64,000 nucleotides of DNA from positions 1 through 64,000 of the forward strand of contig CACYRS010000010.1 of assembly GCA_902776935.1 (NCBI GenBank), in the 5' to 3' direction. A model generated the notes under the pieces. It was not told where the DNA came from. It saw only the letters and a program-made list of their open reading frames with translations, and searched no databases. This document shows, piece after piece, positions 26,594 to 35,814 of this stretch. Numbering within the stretch: position 1 is the first letter of the stretch; each line of letters starts with the position of its first letter. The stretch is from an uncultured Prevotellaceae bacterium (GTDB taxonomy: Bacteria > Bacteroidota > Bacteroidia > Bacteroidales > Bacteroidaceae). Position numbers and translations under genes: made by a program.

Positions 26594-27835
26594 CTATCGT
26601 TTGAGGAGTTTGCGCTTGATCTTGTCGATGCCCTCAAGCAGGTCCTCGGTAGGTTCGATGATATTCTCTGAGCCCCAGAAATGGGGGTCGTTGAAATAGA
26701 TAACTTTATCGTAGAAGTTATCGCTGCGGTTGAATGAATCGCGGATTTTTATCGGTTTTACACCTTCGCCCTCCTTTCGGTCGGTAACAACCATCTCTGA
26801 CACAATGGTGAAGTTGGACTTGAACACACGTCGTTTCCAGTCGCAACGGAACCGTATCACATTACGGATATAGTTGATACGTGTTACTCCGTTATCGGTC
26901 TTGTAGTCAATGCTCAGGGTGAGCTCACGGGGTGTGAACCGCAGGCCGAAGGGTTTCTTGCGAAGTATCATCCGGGTGACCTTATCCACATCAGTCATAT
27001 CGAGCTGGAGGTCGATCTTAGTGAAGGTAAGCGTCTCCTGGTCGATATAGAGACGTCCGCGATAGAGGGCATAATCCGTAACCACACGGGGTTTGAGCTC
27101 GATGACATACTGAGGTCTGTCGCCTGTAGTCTTGGAGGTCAGGAAGTTGAGGTCGTATTTCGAGAGCTCCTCTTCGTTGAGCAGGATGTCGCGCTCCTTG
27201 ACAAGGTCGAGATGTACCGGCAGCACAGGACCGCCCTGGAGTTTAACGGAAAGAGTGTCGGAGGGTTTCTGGCTTAACAGACGACGGCCTTTGCGGATGG
27301 CTACTCCATCGCGCCAGTGCTGTCTGTTGTATGCTGTCTTGTATAAGTCGACCACACCTTCTGAGACACTGATGAAACGATGACGTTTCTGTACTGTCTC
27401 ACGATAGAATCCTCTCAGGAGGTTTGCCTCATGCGGGTAGTTGTCTTCAATCTTGTCGATGGCCTTCAGCACGATATCACGGGCATCGGAGCCGTGGATG
27501 ATGATATCGCTGAGCACCACAGAGCTGGCCTGCATCCTAACAGGTTTGCCGTCTGACATAAGAGCCTTACACTCGCTGGCGCTGAGACGGAGGGTCTTGT
27601 AGCCTACGTAGGAGAAGGTTATGGCCTGGGGCTCAGACTGAAGTTTCAGGGTAAACTCACCTTGTTCGTTGGTGACAGTACCTACCTGACGGTCGGTAAC
27701 ACTCACATAGGGCATTCCCTTATGCGTCTTGGCATCAATAACCTTGCCGCTGAATGTCCATACAGAGTCGTTCTGTGCCATCATCTGCAGACAGCACAGC
27801 ATAGCGATTGCAAATATGAGACATACCTTCTTCAT
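26594..27835 (-). CDS. Carboxypeptidase-regulatory-like domain protein
   Basis: A 413-residue exported protein: signal peptide ending QMMAQ, then a CarboxypepD_reg-like beta sandwich (about 25-110; SGKVIDAKTHKGMPYVSV, GEFTLKLQSEPQAITFSYVGYKTL), then an outer-membrane-associated domain rich in beta strands, with a Lys/Arg-rich end. The architecture resembles the DUF5686-type family, in which the domain precedes a periplasmic or barrel region. Function unknown. Confidence 0.8.
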   Translation of the reverse strand: MKKVCLIFAIAMLCCLQMMAQNDSVWTFSGKVIDAKTHKGMPYVSVTDRQVGTVTNEQGEFTLKLQSEPQAITFSYVGYKTLRLSASECKALMSDGKPVRMQASSVVLSDIIIHGSDARDIVLKAIDKIEDNYPHEANLLRGFYRETVQKRHRFISVSEGVVDLYKTAYNRQHWRDGVAIRKGRRLLSQKPSDTLSVKLQGGPVLPVHLDLVKERDILLNEEELSKYDLNFLTSKTTGDRPQYVIELKPRVVTDYALYRGRLYIDQETLTFTKIDLQLDMTDVDKVTRMILRKKPFGLRFTPRELTLSIDYKTDNGVTRINYIRNVIRFRCDWKRRVFKSNFTIVSEMVVTDRKEGEGVKPIKIRDSFNRSDNFYDKVIYFNDPHFWGSENIIEPTEDLLEGIDKIKRKLLKR

Positions 27836-27843
27836 CCTTTTAT

Positions 27844-28506
27844 TTAATTCGTCTTACTACTTGTTGCCTTTGTGATGTCGGTAGCAAAGATAAGAGGAAC
27901 CGCGGAGGTTGTACTTGTACTAAGATAATTCTTGTTCTGATTATTATCGAGATACACAGCGCCTATGACTATCTGGCCGGCAACAAGACCGCTGGTTAGC
28001 TCCTTATAGCCCATAGAGGAATAATTTGAATATGTAGCAGCCCAGAAAACTGCAGATACCGTATGGGTCTGGCCATTAAGGAACACAGGATAGTCGACCT
28101 TCTGCGGAGCGAGATAGAATCTTATGTATGAGTCGAGGCTATAGAAACCGATGTAGCACTCTACGTCGCTTACGGGATTCTGCTCTTCCAAGGCAGTGCG
28201 GAGCTCATTGTCAGTGATGGTGCCGGCGATGGCCTCTGCAGGGAGTTCCTTTACTATGAGCATGGTGTCGGCAGTAACAGTCCAGTCGATATCTATCGTG
28301 TCAGTACCGTAAGTGTTCAGATCATTGATGAGGACCGGATAGATCATCTTTCCTGAGAATTCACCATGTATGGCATCAAAGCACTGGCCTATCTGTGCTT
28401 TGGTGAGACCGTTGTTGTTATTGTTGTTGTCGTCACTCTTAAGACATGACGTAAAGCTTAAGGCAATAATACAGCCAAGAGCGAAAAATGCAGTTAATCT
28501 TTTCAT
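27844..28506 (-). CDS. Hypothetical lipoprotein
   Basis: A 220-residue lipoprotein: lipobox FTSC, then KSDDNNNNNNGLTKAQIGQCF with a run of Asn, then an alpha/beta domain of unknown fold. It could belong to the DUF4840 group seen in Bacteroides, but I am not certain. It sits between the carboxypeptidase-regulatory-like gene and glutamine synthetase on the same strand. Confidence 0.7.
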   Translation of the reverse strand: MKRLTAFFALGCIIALSFTSCLKSDDNNNNNNGLTKAQIGQCFDAIHGEFSGKMIYPVLINDLNTYGTDTIDIDWTVTADTMLIVKELPAEAIAGTITDNELRTALEEQNPVSDVECYIGFYSLDSYIRFYLAPQKVDYPVFLNGQTHTVSAVFWAATYSNYSSMGYKELTSGLVAGQIVIGAVYLDNNQNKNYLSTSTTSAVPLIFATDITKATSSKTN

Positions 28507-28529
28507 TTTACTTTTTTACCTTTTTATTT

Positions 28530-30758
28530 TTATCTTATGAATAATAGTTCGCGATATTTGGGGAGAGTCCACAGACCGTCTTCTACAATCATCTCCAGGG
28601 CGTCACACTCCTTACGTATGTCCTCCATCTTCGGACATACAGTATCGTGATATGATATCGCACGCTGGTGGATGTCGGTGATGCGGTTTGCCACGCGACG
28701 GGCCTCCGTGAGATCCTCTACAAGACTCTCTATGCGCTCTGTACGTTCGGCAACCTCCTCAATGAGTTTCATGTTACGTGAAGAGAGGCGCTCGGCCTTC
28801 TCTGCCGGGAACACATCCTTCATGCCCTGCACGTTCTTGATGAGCTGCGACTGGTAATGGGTAGAGACGGGGATGATATGATTCATCGACAGGTCACCCA
28901 TCACACGTGCCTCTATCTGAACGGTCTTCACGTAGGTCTCCCATTTCACCTCATTACGGGCTTCGAGCTCCTTGTGGTTCATCACCTTGGTGCTCTCAAA
29001 CATAGATATGCTCTCTGGGTCGAGATAGTGCTCGATGATTACAGGCACGGACTTCTCTACGTCGAGACCGCGCTTGGCTGCCTCTGCTACCCATTCCTCG
29101 CTGTAGCCATTGCCATCGAAACGGATGGGCTTACACGTCTTGATGTCTTCGCGCAGCACCTCTACGATAGCATGGAACTTTGCAGTATGGCCGGAGCCTT
29201 TGGAATATTCGGGCAGGTCTGAGTATTCGGCAATCTTCTGGTCTACTCGTTTCTTGAATGAGATGAGTGCTTCGGCCATTGCCGCGTTAAGGGCTATCAT
29301 CGCTGATGCACAGTTGACGCTGGAACCAGGGGCACGGAACTCGAAACGGTTTCCTGTGAAGGCAAATGGAGAGGTACGGTTACGGTCGGTATTGTCAACC
29401 TCGAGATTAGGAATCTGAGGGATGTCAATCTCCATACCTTTCTTACCCTTGAGGGTGATGAGCTCATTGTTCTCGGAGTTCTCAATGTGGTCGAGCAATT
29501 CGCTGAGCTGTGTCCCGAGGAACGAGCTGATGATGGCTGGAGGAGCCTCGTTGCCACCAAGACGATGTGCATTCGTGGCACTTACGATAGAGGCCTTGAG
29601 CAGTCCGTTATGACGATATACTGCCATCAGAGTCTCAACGATGAAGGTCACGAAACGCAGGTTCTCTTCTGGGGTCTTGCCTGGAGCATGGAGCAGGGCA
29701 CCGTTGTCGGCGGTAAGACTCCAGTTGTTATGTTTTCCCGAGCCGTTGATGCCATCGAAGGGTTTTTCGTGAAGCAGCACACGGAAGCCGTGATTGCGGG
29801 CCACACGTTTCATCAGCGACATCAGGAGCATGTTATGGTCAACGGCGAGGTTACACTCCTCGAAGATAGGAGCAAGCTCGAATTGATTGGGGGCAACCTC
29901 GTTGTGACGGGTCTTACATGGGATGGAGAGCTCCAGAGCCTGAATCTCTAGATCCTTCATGAAGGCCTGTACACGATCGGGGATAGTACCGAAGTAATGG
30001 TCGTCCATCTGCTGGTTCTTGGCACTCTCATGGCCCATGAGTGTGCGGCCAGTGAGCATAAGGTCGGGACGTGCAGAATAGAGACCCTCGTCGACGAGGA
30101 AATATTCCTGTTCCCATCCGAGATTCACCTTTACCTTATGCACGTCGTCATAGAAATAGCGGCACACGTCGGTAGCGGCCTTGTCAACGGCATGCAGGGC
30201 TCTTAGCAGAGGAGCCTTATAGTCGAGAGCCTCACCGGTATATGCGATGAAGATGGTGGGGATACAAAGGGTATCATCAATGATGAACACAGGCGATGTA
30301 GGGTCCCAGGCAGAATATCCGCGAGCCTCGAAGGTGTTACGGATACCACCGTTGGGGAATGAGCTGGCATCGGGCTCCTGCTGTACGAGTAGCTTGCCGC
30401 TGAAGTTCTCTACCATACCACCCTTGCCATCGTGTTCTACGAAGGCATCGTGTTTCTCAGCAGTACCCTCAGTGAGAGGCTGGAACCAGTGGGTGTAGTG
30501 TGTTGCCCCCATCTCCTGGGCCCACTGTTTCATGCCGGCAGCCACAGCGTCGGCTATGCTACGGTCCAGACGGGCTCCATTGTCGATGACATCGATGAGC
30601 TTCGCATATATGTCGGCAGGCAGGTATTTGTACATCTTCTGACGGTTGAACACATACTTGCCGAAATATTCTGAAGGACGCTCTGAGGGGGCCTTCACAT
30701 CTAAGGCCTTTTTCTTGAAGGCCTCTTCTACCACCTGAAATCTTAAGTTGTTTGACAT
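28530..30758 (-). CDS. glnN: Glutamine synthetase type III
   Basis: A 742-residue GSIII enzyme that makes glutamine from glutamate, ammonia and ATP; this is the main ammonia-assimilating type in Bacteroidales. Signatures are NGGIRNTFEARGYSAWDPTSP near residue 135, SGKHNNWSLTADNG near 345, and GGNEAPPAIISSFLG near 405. The length matches the GSIII class (about 700-730). A porin-like gene lies 16 bases upstream. The leader carries AAAAGGTAAAAAGG repeats (30760-30777). Confidence 0.96.
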   Translation of the reverse strand: MSNNLRFQVVEEAFKKKALDVKAPSERPSEYFGKYVFNRQKMYKYLPADIYAKLIDVIDNGARLDRSIADAVAAGMKQWAQEMGATHYTHWFQPLTEGTAEKHDAFVEHDGKGGMVENFSGKLLVQQEPDASSFPNGGIRNTFEARGYSAWDPTSPVFIIDDTLCIPTIFIAYTGEALDYKAPLLRALHAVDKAATDVCRYFYDDVHKVKVNLGWEQEYFLVDEGLYSARPDLMLTGRTLMGHESAKNQQMDDHYFGTIPDRVQAFMKDLEIQALELSIPCKTRHNEVAPNQFELAPIFEECNLAVDHNMLLMSLMKRVARNHGFRVLLHEKPFDGINGSGKHNNWSLTADNGALLHAPGKTPEENLRFVTFIVETLMAVYRHNGLLKASIVSATNAHRLGGNEAPPAIISSFLGTQLSELLDHIENSENNELITLKGKKGMEIDIPQIPNLEVDNTDRNRTSPFAFTGNRFEFRAPGSSVNCASAMIALNAAMAEALISFKKRVDQKIAEYSDLPEYSKGSGHTAKFHAIVEVLREDIKTCKPIRFDGNGYSEEWVAEAAKRGLDVEKSVPVIIEHYLDPESISMFESTKVMNHKELEARNEVKWETYVKTVQIEARVMGDLSMNHIIPVSTHYQSQLIKNVQGMKDVFPAEKAERLSSRNMKLIEEVAERTERIESLVEDLTEARRVANRITDIHQRAISYHDTVCPKMEDIRKECDALEMIVEDGLWTLPKYRELLFIR

Positions 30759-30774
30759 CTTTACCTTTTTACCT

Positions 30775-31548
30775 TTAGAATGTTGAGATGGTTACGCCTG
30801 CAAGGACATATGCCTTCTGCAGATAGGGATTGACATTGATCTCTGCAAAGACGGGCAGTTTGAAGTATTTGAATTCGAAGTTCTTTGTTGCCCTGACAGA
30901 TGCCATATTGCAGGTGAAACCCTCACCGTATTGATAGAATTTCTCTGTTACATCAATATCACGAAGCAGGCCCTGAACCGTTCGTGTGACTGCACTACCT
31001 GCACTCTCCATTGGGGATATGCCCACTCTTGCATCCCAGTCGAGACCACCAGCCTTGAAGGGAACAGAGAGCTCGATGTAAGTTGAGTAGGCTCTTTTGC
31101 CATTGATCTTGAAGTCATTGCCGGCAAACATAGTATATGCCTGAAGGGAGAAATAATCACAGGTGTAGCCGAGGTTGGCTTCAAACTGGTGAGGACCGTG
31201 GGAGTCGTAATAGAAATAGCGGTTCTTTTCATCCACGTCTTTCGTCCAGTAGTCGATAACACCGATATTGAATCCCCAGCGTGAGTAGCTCAGGGTGACG
31301 TCGAGGTCTTCTATGTCGTCGTCTTTAAAGCCTGTACTTGCAGCTGCTGTCAGCGACAGCCCCTTCCAGCTGATTCCTAATGACGGCTGAATGCTGAAGT
31401 CAGCCATATCCGTACCACGCCACATATATTTGCTTACAAGGTCGAGCCCGGCCTGAGCATGAAATTCCTGATTGTCGTTATCTTCTGCTGATACTGTTGC
31501 CGGCAACAGCGTTATGGCCATAAGAGCCAATAAAATGATTTTCTTCAT
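30775..31548 (-). CDS. TorF-like porin / outer-membrane beta-barrel
   Basis: About 257 residues with a signal peptide (MKKIILLALMAITLLPATVSAED). Alternating beta strands and the early motif LVSKYMWRGTDMAD resemble the TorF family of putative porins, which have (Y/V)WRG near the mature N-terminus. It ends ...VTISTF with a C-terminal Phe, as barrel proteins do. The ATG at 31548 is taken, not an earlier in-frame ATG. Its position directly upstream of glutamine synthetase suggests uptake linked to nitrogen supply; that is inference. Confidence 0.75.
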   Translation of the reverse strand: MKKIILLALMAITLLPATVSAEDNDNQEFHAQAGLDLVSKYMWRGTDMADFSIQPSLGISWKGLSLTAAASTGFKDDDIEDLDVTLSYSRWGFNIGVIDYWTKDVDEKNRYFYYDSHGPHQFEANLGYTCDYFSLQAYTMFAGNDFKINGKRAYSTYIELSVPFKAGGLDWDARVGISPMESAGSAVTRTVQGLLRDIDVTEKFYQYGEGFTCNMASVRATKNFEFKYFKLPVFAEINVNPYLQKAYVLAGVTISTF

Positions 31549-31559
31549 ATTTGTATTTG

Positions 31560-32444
31560 TTAGTCTAAAAATCTCTTTGTTATGTCTGAATATGCATCGA
31601 TGCGGCGATCGCGTAGGAAAGGCCACCAGCGGCGTACTTGCTCAGAGTGGTCGATGTCGAGTTCTACGATGATGCTCTCCTCATCGTCGGTAGAGGCTTC
31701 GTAGATGAGCTCTCCCTGAGGTCCGGCAACGAAGGATGTTCCCCAGAACTGTATGCCACCAGTACGACCGCTAGGGTCGGGCTCATATCCAACACGATTG
31801 ACGGTGATGACAGGAAGACCGTTGGCAACAGCATGTCCGCGCTGTACTGTCTGCCAGGCTCCGCGCTGTCGTTGCTGTTCCTCTAGGGTGTCGCTCGACT
31901 CATATCCTATCGCTGTGGGGTAGATAAGCATCTCGGCTCCCTGAAGGGCCATCATACGGGCTGCCTCAGGATACCACTGGTCCCAGCATACAAGTACTCC
32001 AAGACGTCCTACTGATGTCTGTATTGGGTGGAAACCAAGATCACCGGGGGTGAAATAGAACTTCTCGTAATATGCAGGATCGTCGGGGATGTGCATCTTA
32101 CGGTATTTGCCTGCTATAGAGCCATTGCTATCGAGAACAACTGCTGTGTTGTGATACAGTCCCGGAGCACGTTTCTCGAAGAGTGAGGTTACGATGACCA
32201 CACCGAACTGCTTTGCCAGTTCCCCGAAAAGTCTCGTTGAGGGACCTGGGATGGGCTCTGCGAGGTCGAAGTTGGTGACGTTCTCCTCCTGGCAGAAATA
32301 AAGTGAGTTATGCAGTTCTTGCAACACAATAAGTTGGGCACCCCGTTTTGCGAGGTCGCTGATACCTTCACACAGACGGAGAAGGTTGTCTTTAGTGTCG
32401 GCAGTATTGTGCTGCTGTAGGAATCCTATCTTCAGTTCTTTCAT
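31560..32444 (-). CDS. aguB: N-carbamoylputrescine amidase
   Basis: A 294-residue nitrilase-superfamily enzyme converting N-carbamoylputrescine to putrescine, CO2 and ammonia. The catalytic triad is visible: Glu in VLQELHNSLYF, Lys in YRKMHIPDD, Cys in VCWDQWYPEAARM. The ATG at 32444 overlaps the stop of the agmatine deiminase gene as ATGA, so the two are coupled and catalyse consecutive steps. Confidence 0.95.
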   Translation of the reverse strand: MKELKIGFLQQHNTADTKDNLLRLCEGISDLAKRGAQLIVLQELHNSLYFCQEENVTNFDLAEPIPGPSTRLFGELAKQFGVVIVTSLFEKRAPGLYHNTAVVLDSNGSIAGKYRKMHIPDDPAYYEKFYFTPGDLGFHPIQTSVGRLGVLVCWDQWYPEAARMMALQGAEMLIYPTAIGYESSDTLEEQQRQRGAWQTVQRGHAVANGLPVITVNRVGYEPDPSGRTGGIQFWGTSFVAGPQGELIYEASTDDEESIIVELDIDHSEQVRRWWPFLRDRRIDAYSDITKRFLD

Positions 32445-33451
32445 ATTTTCGGAAATTGCATAGTACAACAATGTAATGAGCCGTGCTGACGGATGACTGG
32501 ACAACAGTCAATGCCTATTATCTCCCTATTGGGGAAAGCTTCGCCAATAATCCTCAAGGCCTCGTTATCGAGGTCTGGCTGGTTGTATGTGGGACAGAGC
32601 ACGGCATCGTTGATGATGAGGAAATTAGCGTATGTCGCAGGAAGGCGGTCTTCACCATCGTAGATTGGACGTGGCATCGGGAGCTTCATAAGACGATATG
32701 GCTTATCTTCAAGAGTGCGGAAACTCTGTAGTTGAGCCTCCATCTTCTTGAGATCGTCGTATTGCTCATCCTCCGGGTCATCACAGCCCATATATAATAA
32801 TGTATCGTCAGGACAGATACGTACGATGGTATCGATATGTCCGTCGGTATCGTCGCCTATGAGATTACCATGGTCTATCCATAAGACACGCTCTGCACAT
32901 AGATCTCGCTTGAGACGTGCCTCTATCTCCGCCTTTGTCATCGGTTGGTTACGATGAGGGGCAAGGAGACATTGGCTTGTGGTTAATATGGTACCTTGTC
33001 CGTCGCTCTCTATAGAACCGCCTTCAAGCACAAAATCAAGGCAGTCGGTATATTCGCCCGCAATCTCGCCTAAATTGTATATATGGCGGTTTATGGCATT
33101 GTCAAGAGTCGATTCGAACTTCTCGCCCCAGCCATTGAACTTATAGTCGAGCAGACGCCGGTGCCCGTTATCATCAACGAGAGAAATAAACCCGTGATCA
33201 CGAGCCCAGGTGTCGTTCGTGGGACAAATAATTTTAAGGCAATCCGGAGCAGTATCTTCGGGTGCTACTACGATAAGACGTTCGCGACGGGCTATCTCAC
33301 GGGCCATAGACTGATAGACAACGATGATATCGTTGAGTATCGGAGCCCAGTCGGTATCGGCATGCGGCCATGTGAGCTGCACACCTTCCTGTGGCTCCCA
33401 TTCTGCAGGTAGTCGCCACTGATGAAGGGCATTTTTCTTGTCTATAGTCAT
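32441..33451 (-). CDS. aguA: Agmatine deiminase
   Basis: About 336 residues, guanidino-group-modifying family. It converts agmatine to N-carbamoylputrescine and ammonia. Motifs are WPHADTDW near the N-terminus, NDTWARDHGF, EGGSIESDGQGT, GHIDTIVR, and the catalytic Cys region HGSLHCCTM at the end. The ATG at 33451 (MTIDKKNALHQW) is preferred over one seven codons upstream. The promoter is TATCTTTG on the minus strand at 33469-33462. Together with aguB it makes putrescine from arginine-derived agmatine. Confidence 0.95.
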   Translation of the reverse strand: MTIDKKNALHQWRLPAEWEPQEGVQLTWPHADTDWAPILNDIIVVYQSMAREIARRERLIVVAPEDTAPDCLKIICPTNDTWARDHGFISLVDDNGHRRLLDYKFNGWGEKFESTLDNAINRHIYNLGEIAGEYTDCLDFVLEGGSIESDGQGTILTTSQCLLAPHRNQPMTKAEIEARLKRDLCAERVLWIDHGNLIGDDTDGHIDTIVRICPDDTLLYMGCDDPEDEQYDDLKKMEAQLQSFRTLEDKPYRLMKLPMPRPIYDGEDRLPATYANFLIINDAVLCPTYNQPDLDNEALRIIGEAFPNREIIGIDCCPVIRQHGSLHCCTMQFPKI

Positions 33452-33461
33452 ATTTTTGCCG

Positions 33462-33520
33462 CAAAGATACAAAATAATTAAGAATTGAGTGTTGAGAATT
33501 GAGAATTATTTGTATTTTTG
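33462..33520. promoter_or_regulatory. Divergent promoters, aguA / ABC pair, with repeats
   Basis: Minus-strand TATCTTTG at 33469-33462 serves aguA. Plus-strand TATTTTTG at 33513-33520 serves the ATPase gene at 33544. Between them is an imperfect GAATTGAG repeat (33482-33506). Confidence 0.6.
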
Positions 33521-33543
33521 CACAAAGATTTTGATATTTTGCG

Positions 33544-34140
33544 ATGTTGGAGGTAAAAGATGCGACGATAAAGATGGGTGAGCAGACTCTGATGAGAGGA
33601 CTCTCATTCATTGCGCAAGATGGACAGATAACGTGTATAACCGGTCCTTCAGGCTCGGGAAAGACGGCTCTTATACGTACGTTGATGGGTTTTCTGCCAG
33701 TAGGTGAAGGCTTCGTTAGTGTTGACGGTGAGTTGCTCACCGTTCGCTCTGCCAGTGCTTTCAGACAGATGATGATTTATCTTCCACAGAATATGCAGAC
33801 GTTGAGACATCAGCTTTATGAGCCGGTTTTTACTGTCGCCGATGATCCGGAATATGGCGTATGGGATACTCAACTGCCTGATGTGGAGGATGAAAAGTCG
33901 GCTGAGGTGTTGTCTCATGAGGAAATCTTTTCTCTGGCAGAGAAGACGCTTATAGAAGGAAAGGATAAACCTTTCGTGATAGCCGATGAGCCTGCAGCGA
34001 TGCTGACTCCGGAATTTGCCGAGAGGATTCTGTTGCTGCTTCAGGAACAGGCGAGGGCAGGGAAGACTGTTGTTATCGCAAGCAGAATACCGAATATCAT
34101 CGCAAGTGCGGAAAAAGTGATAGAAGTGAAAAGTGAATAG
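33544..34140 (+). CDS. ABC transporter ATP-binding protein (FetA/YbbL-like)
   Basis: A 198-residue ATPase with Walker A GPSGSGKT, a Q-loop in IYLPQ and Walker B PFVIADEPAA. The ABC signature LSGGQ is not recognisable; the equivalent place reads LSHEEIFSLAEK, and the helical region is short. It precedes a UPF0014 permease, so it pairs with it. If the missing signature is real, ATP hydrolysis may be weak. Substrate unknown; E. coli relatives affect iron homeostasis. Confidence 0.8.
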   Translation: MLEVKDATIKMGEQTLMRGLSFIAQDGQITCITGPSGSGKTALIRTLMGFLPVGEGFVSVDGELLTVRSASAFRQMMIYLPQNMQTLRHQLYEPVFTVADDPEYGVWDTQLPDVEDEKSAEVLSHEEIFSLAEKTLIEGKDKPFVIADEPAAMLTPEFAERILLLLQEQARAGKTVVIASRIPNIIASAEKVIEVKSE

Positions 34141-34144
34141 TAGT

Positions 34145-34897
34145 ATGGTTTTACATATTGTTTTGGCGGCCCTATTGTTGGCGATTCCTGGAGGAATACT
34201 GTATCTGTTAGACAGGAAAATGCTCGGAAGTTTCTTTATCGCTACCGCAAGGATGGTGGTGCAGTTGTTAGTGCTTTGTCTGATGGTGTGGGGACTTATG
34301 AAGTATGACAGATGGTGGATGAGCCTTCTTTGGGTAGTGGCGATGACAGGATATGCGGCATTTATAGCGAAGCAAAAGATTAAGAGTGTCAAGAGCGGTA
34401 TGATAATGCCTATAGGACTTGGACTGTTGGCTGGAATATTATCGGTAGGACTCTATCTGTTGCTGTTCGCTTTGCCTGCGGAAAAGGCTTTTGAGTCAAG
34501 GTGGTTCATCCCAGTTATGATGCTGCTTTTAGGACATTCGCTAACAACGACGATGCGAGGGATGAATACTTATCTCTCGGCTCTGAAGACTGACGCAGAA
34601 CAATATGAGTTTCAGAGGGGTAATGGGGCGAGCCATCTGAAGGCCGTGATGCCTTTTGTACGTAGAGCTTTCTTGGCAGTAATGTCGCCTACAGTGGCAA
34701 ATCTTCAGTCCACAGCTTTATATTCAATGCCTTTGCTATTATGTGGATTCTTTATTGCAGGAGTACAACCAATGAATGCTTTTGTGGTAATGGTAATGTT
34801 GGTTGTCGGATGTGTGTCTGCATCGGTAGTTTCGTTAGTGACTGCATTGTGGTTTGCTGACAGAAAACTCTTTGATTCCTTCGGAAAACTGCGATAG
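34145..34897 (+). CDS. ABC permease, UPF0014/FetB-like
   Basis: About 250 residues with roughly six to seven membrane segments, including LLAIPGGILYLLD at the N-terminus and the family stretch GHSLTTTMRGMNTYLSAL near residue 130. It forms the membrane part of a FetAB-type exporter with the preceding ATPase. A GTG at 34133 overlaps the ATPase stop and is an alternative start; the ATG at 34145 is preferred. Confidence 0.82.
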   Translation: MVLHIVLAALLLAIPGGILYLLDRKMLGSFFIATARMVVQLLVLCLMVWGLMKYDRWWMSLLWVVAMTGYAAFIAKQKIKSVKSGMIMPIGLGLLAGILSVGLYLLLFALPAEKAFESRWFIPVMMLLLGHSLTTTMRGMNTYLSALKTDAEQYEFQRGNGASHLKAVMPFVRRAFLAVMSPTVANLQSTALYSMPLLLCGFFIAGVQPMNAFVVMVMLVVGCVSASVVSLVTALWFADRKLFDSFGKLR

Positions 34898-34925
34898 AAA
34901 GGTTAAAAACGCTTAATAAATAGTT

Positions 34926-34953
34926 AGGACGGGCTTAAATCCCGTCTTTTCTT
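34926..34953 (+). terminator. Terminator of ABC pair
   Basis: GACGGG and CCCGTC pair across CTTAAAT, followed by TTTTCTTT. The Nif3 promoter TACCTTTG (34956-34963) begins just after. Confidence 0.7.
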
Positions 34954-34985
34954 TGTACCTTTGCAGACTGAAATAAGCATAAAGC

Positions 34986-35771
34986 GTGAAAATAAAGGAA
35001 GTATTGAGCGCCCTTGAACGATTCGCGCCTCTGCCCTTGCAGGAAAGTTGGGACAATGCTGGCTTGCAAGTTGGATTGACAGAGACGGAGGTTTCAGGGG
35101 CATTATTGTGTCTGGATGTCAACGAGAAAATCGTAGACGAGGCATTGCATAAGGGTTGCAACCTCATTGTGAGCCATCATCCTCTGCTGTTTCGAGGTCT
35201 GAAGACTATCAGTGACCTTACAGACGTGCAGCGCACCGTGATGAAGGCTATTGAGAATAGGGTATGTGTAATCTCGATGCATACCAATATGGACAATGCT
35301 TCTGGTGGCGTGAATTTCAGAATTGCTGAAAAACTGGGGTTGAAGGATATTACATTCTTTGCATCTAAGACTGTTGATGGAATAGAGGCGGGGAGTGGTG
35401 TTATCGGAAATTTTTCGGAGTCTATGGCGGCAGACGACTTCGTGATAGCAGTAAAGAAGGCTTTCGATGTGGAGTGCGCTATGTGCAACGAGTTGCTTCA
35501 CAGACCAATACATAAGGTGGCTATCTGCGGTGGAGCAGGGGATTTCCTTCTCGATGATGCTATCAAGGCTGGTGCCGATGCGTTTATCACAGGAGAGATG
35601 CATTATCATCAGTACTTCGGATACGAACAGAGAATTCAGATATGTGTGATAGGTCACTATCAGAGTGAGCAGTACACAAGTGAGATTTTCAGGGATATCA
35701 TAAATGAGGAATGTCCTGATGTGAGGACTTTTATCGCTGAGACATGTACGAATCCTATCTTGTATTTGTAA
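34986..35771 (+). CDS. Nif3-like dinuclear metal-centre protein
   Basis: A 261-residue Nif3/YbgI family protein starting with GTG (KIKEVLSALERFAPLPLQESWDNAGLQVG). Metal-ligand motifs include SHHPLLFRGL near residue 60, HTNMDNASGG and the C-terminal GEMHYHQYFGYE. The family forms hexamers with a dimetal centre; some are annotated as GTP cyclohydrolase type 2, but the true substrate is unsettled. It is followed directly by the zinc-ribbon coiled-coil gene, a conserved pair in Bacteroidales. Confidence 0.9.
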   Translation: MKIKEVLSALERFAPLPLQESWDNAGLQVGLTETEVSGALLCLDVNEKIVDEALHKGCNLIVSHHPLLFRGLKTISDLTDVQRTVMKAIENRVCVISMHTNMDNASGGVNFRIAEKLGLKDITFFASKTVDGIEAGSGVIGNFSESMAADDFVIAVKKAFDVECAMCNELLHRPIHKVAICGGAGDFLLDDAIKAGADAFITGEMHYHQYFGYEQRIQICVIGHYQSEQYTSEIFRDIINEECPDVRTFIAETCTNPILYL

Positions 35772-35814
35772 ACAAAAAGGTTATTATTATAAACAATAAA
35801 TCGTAAATATAATT

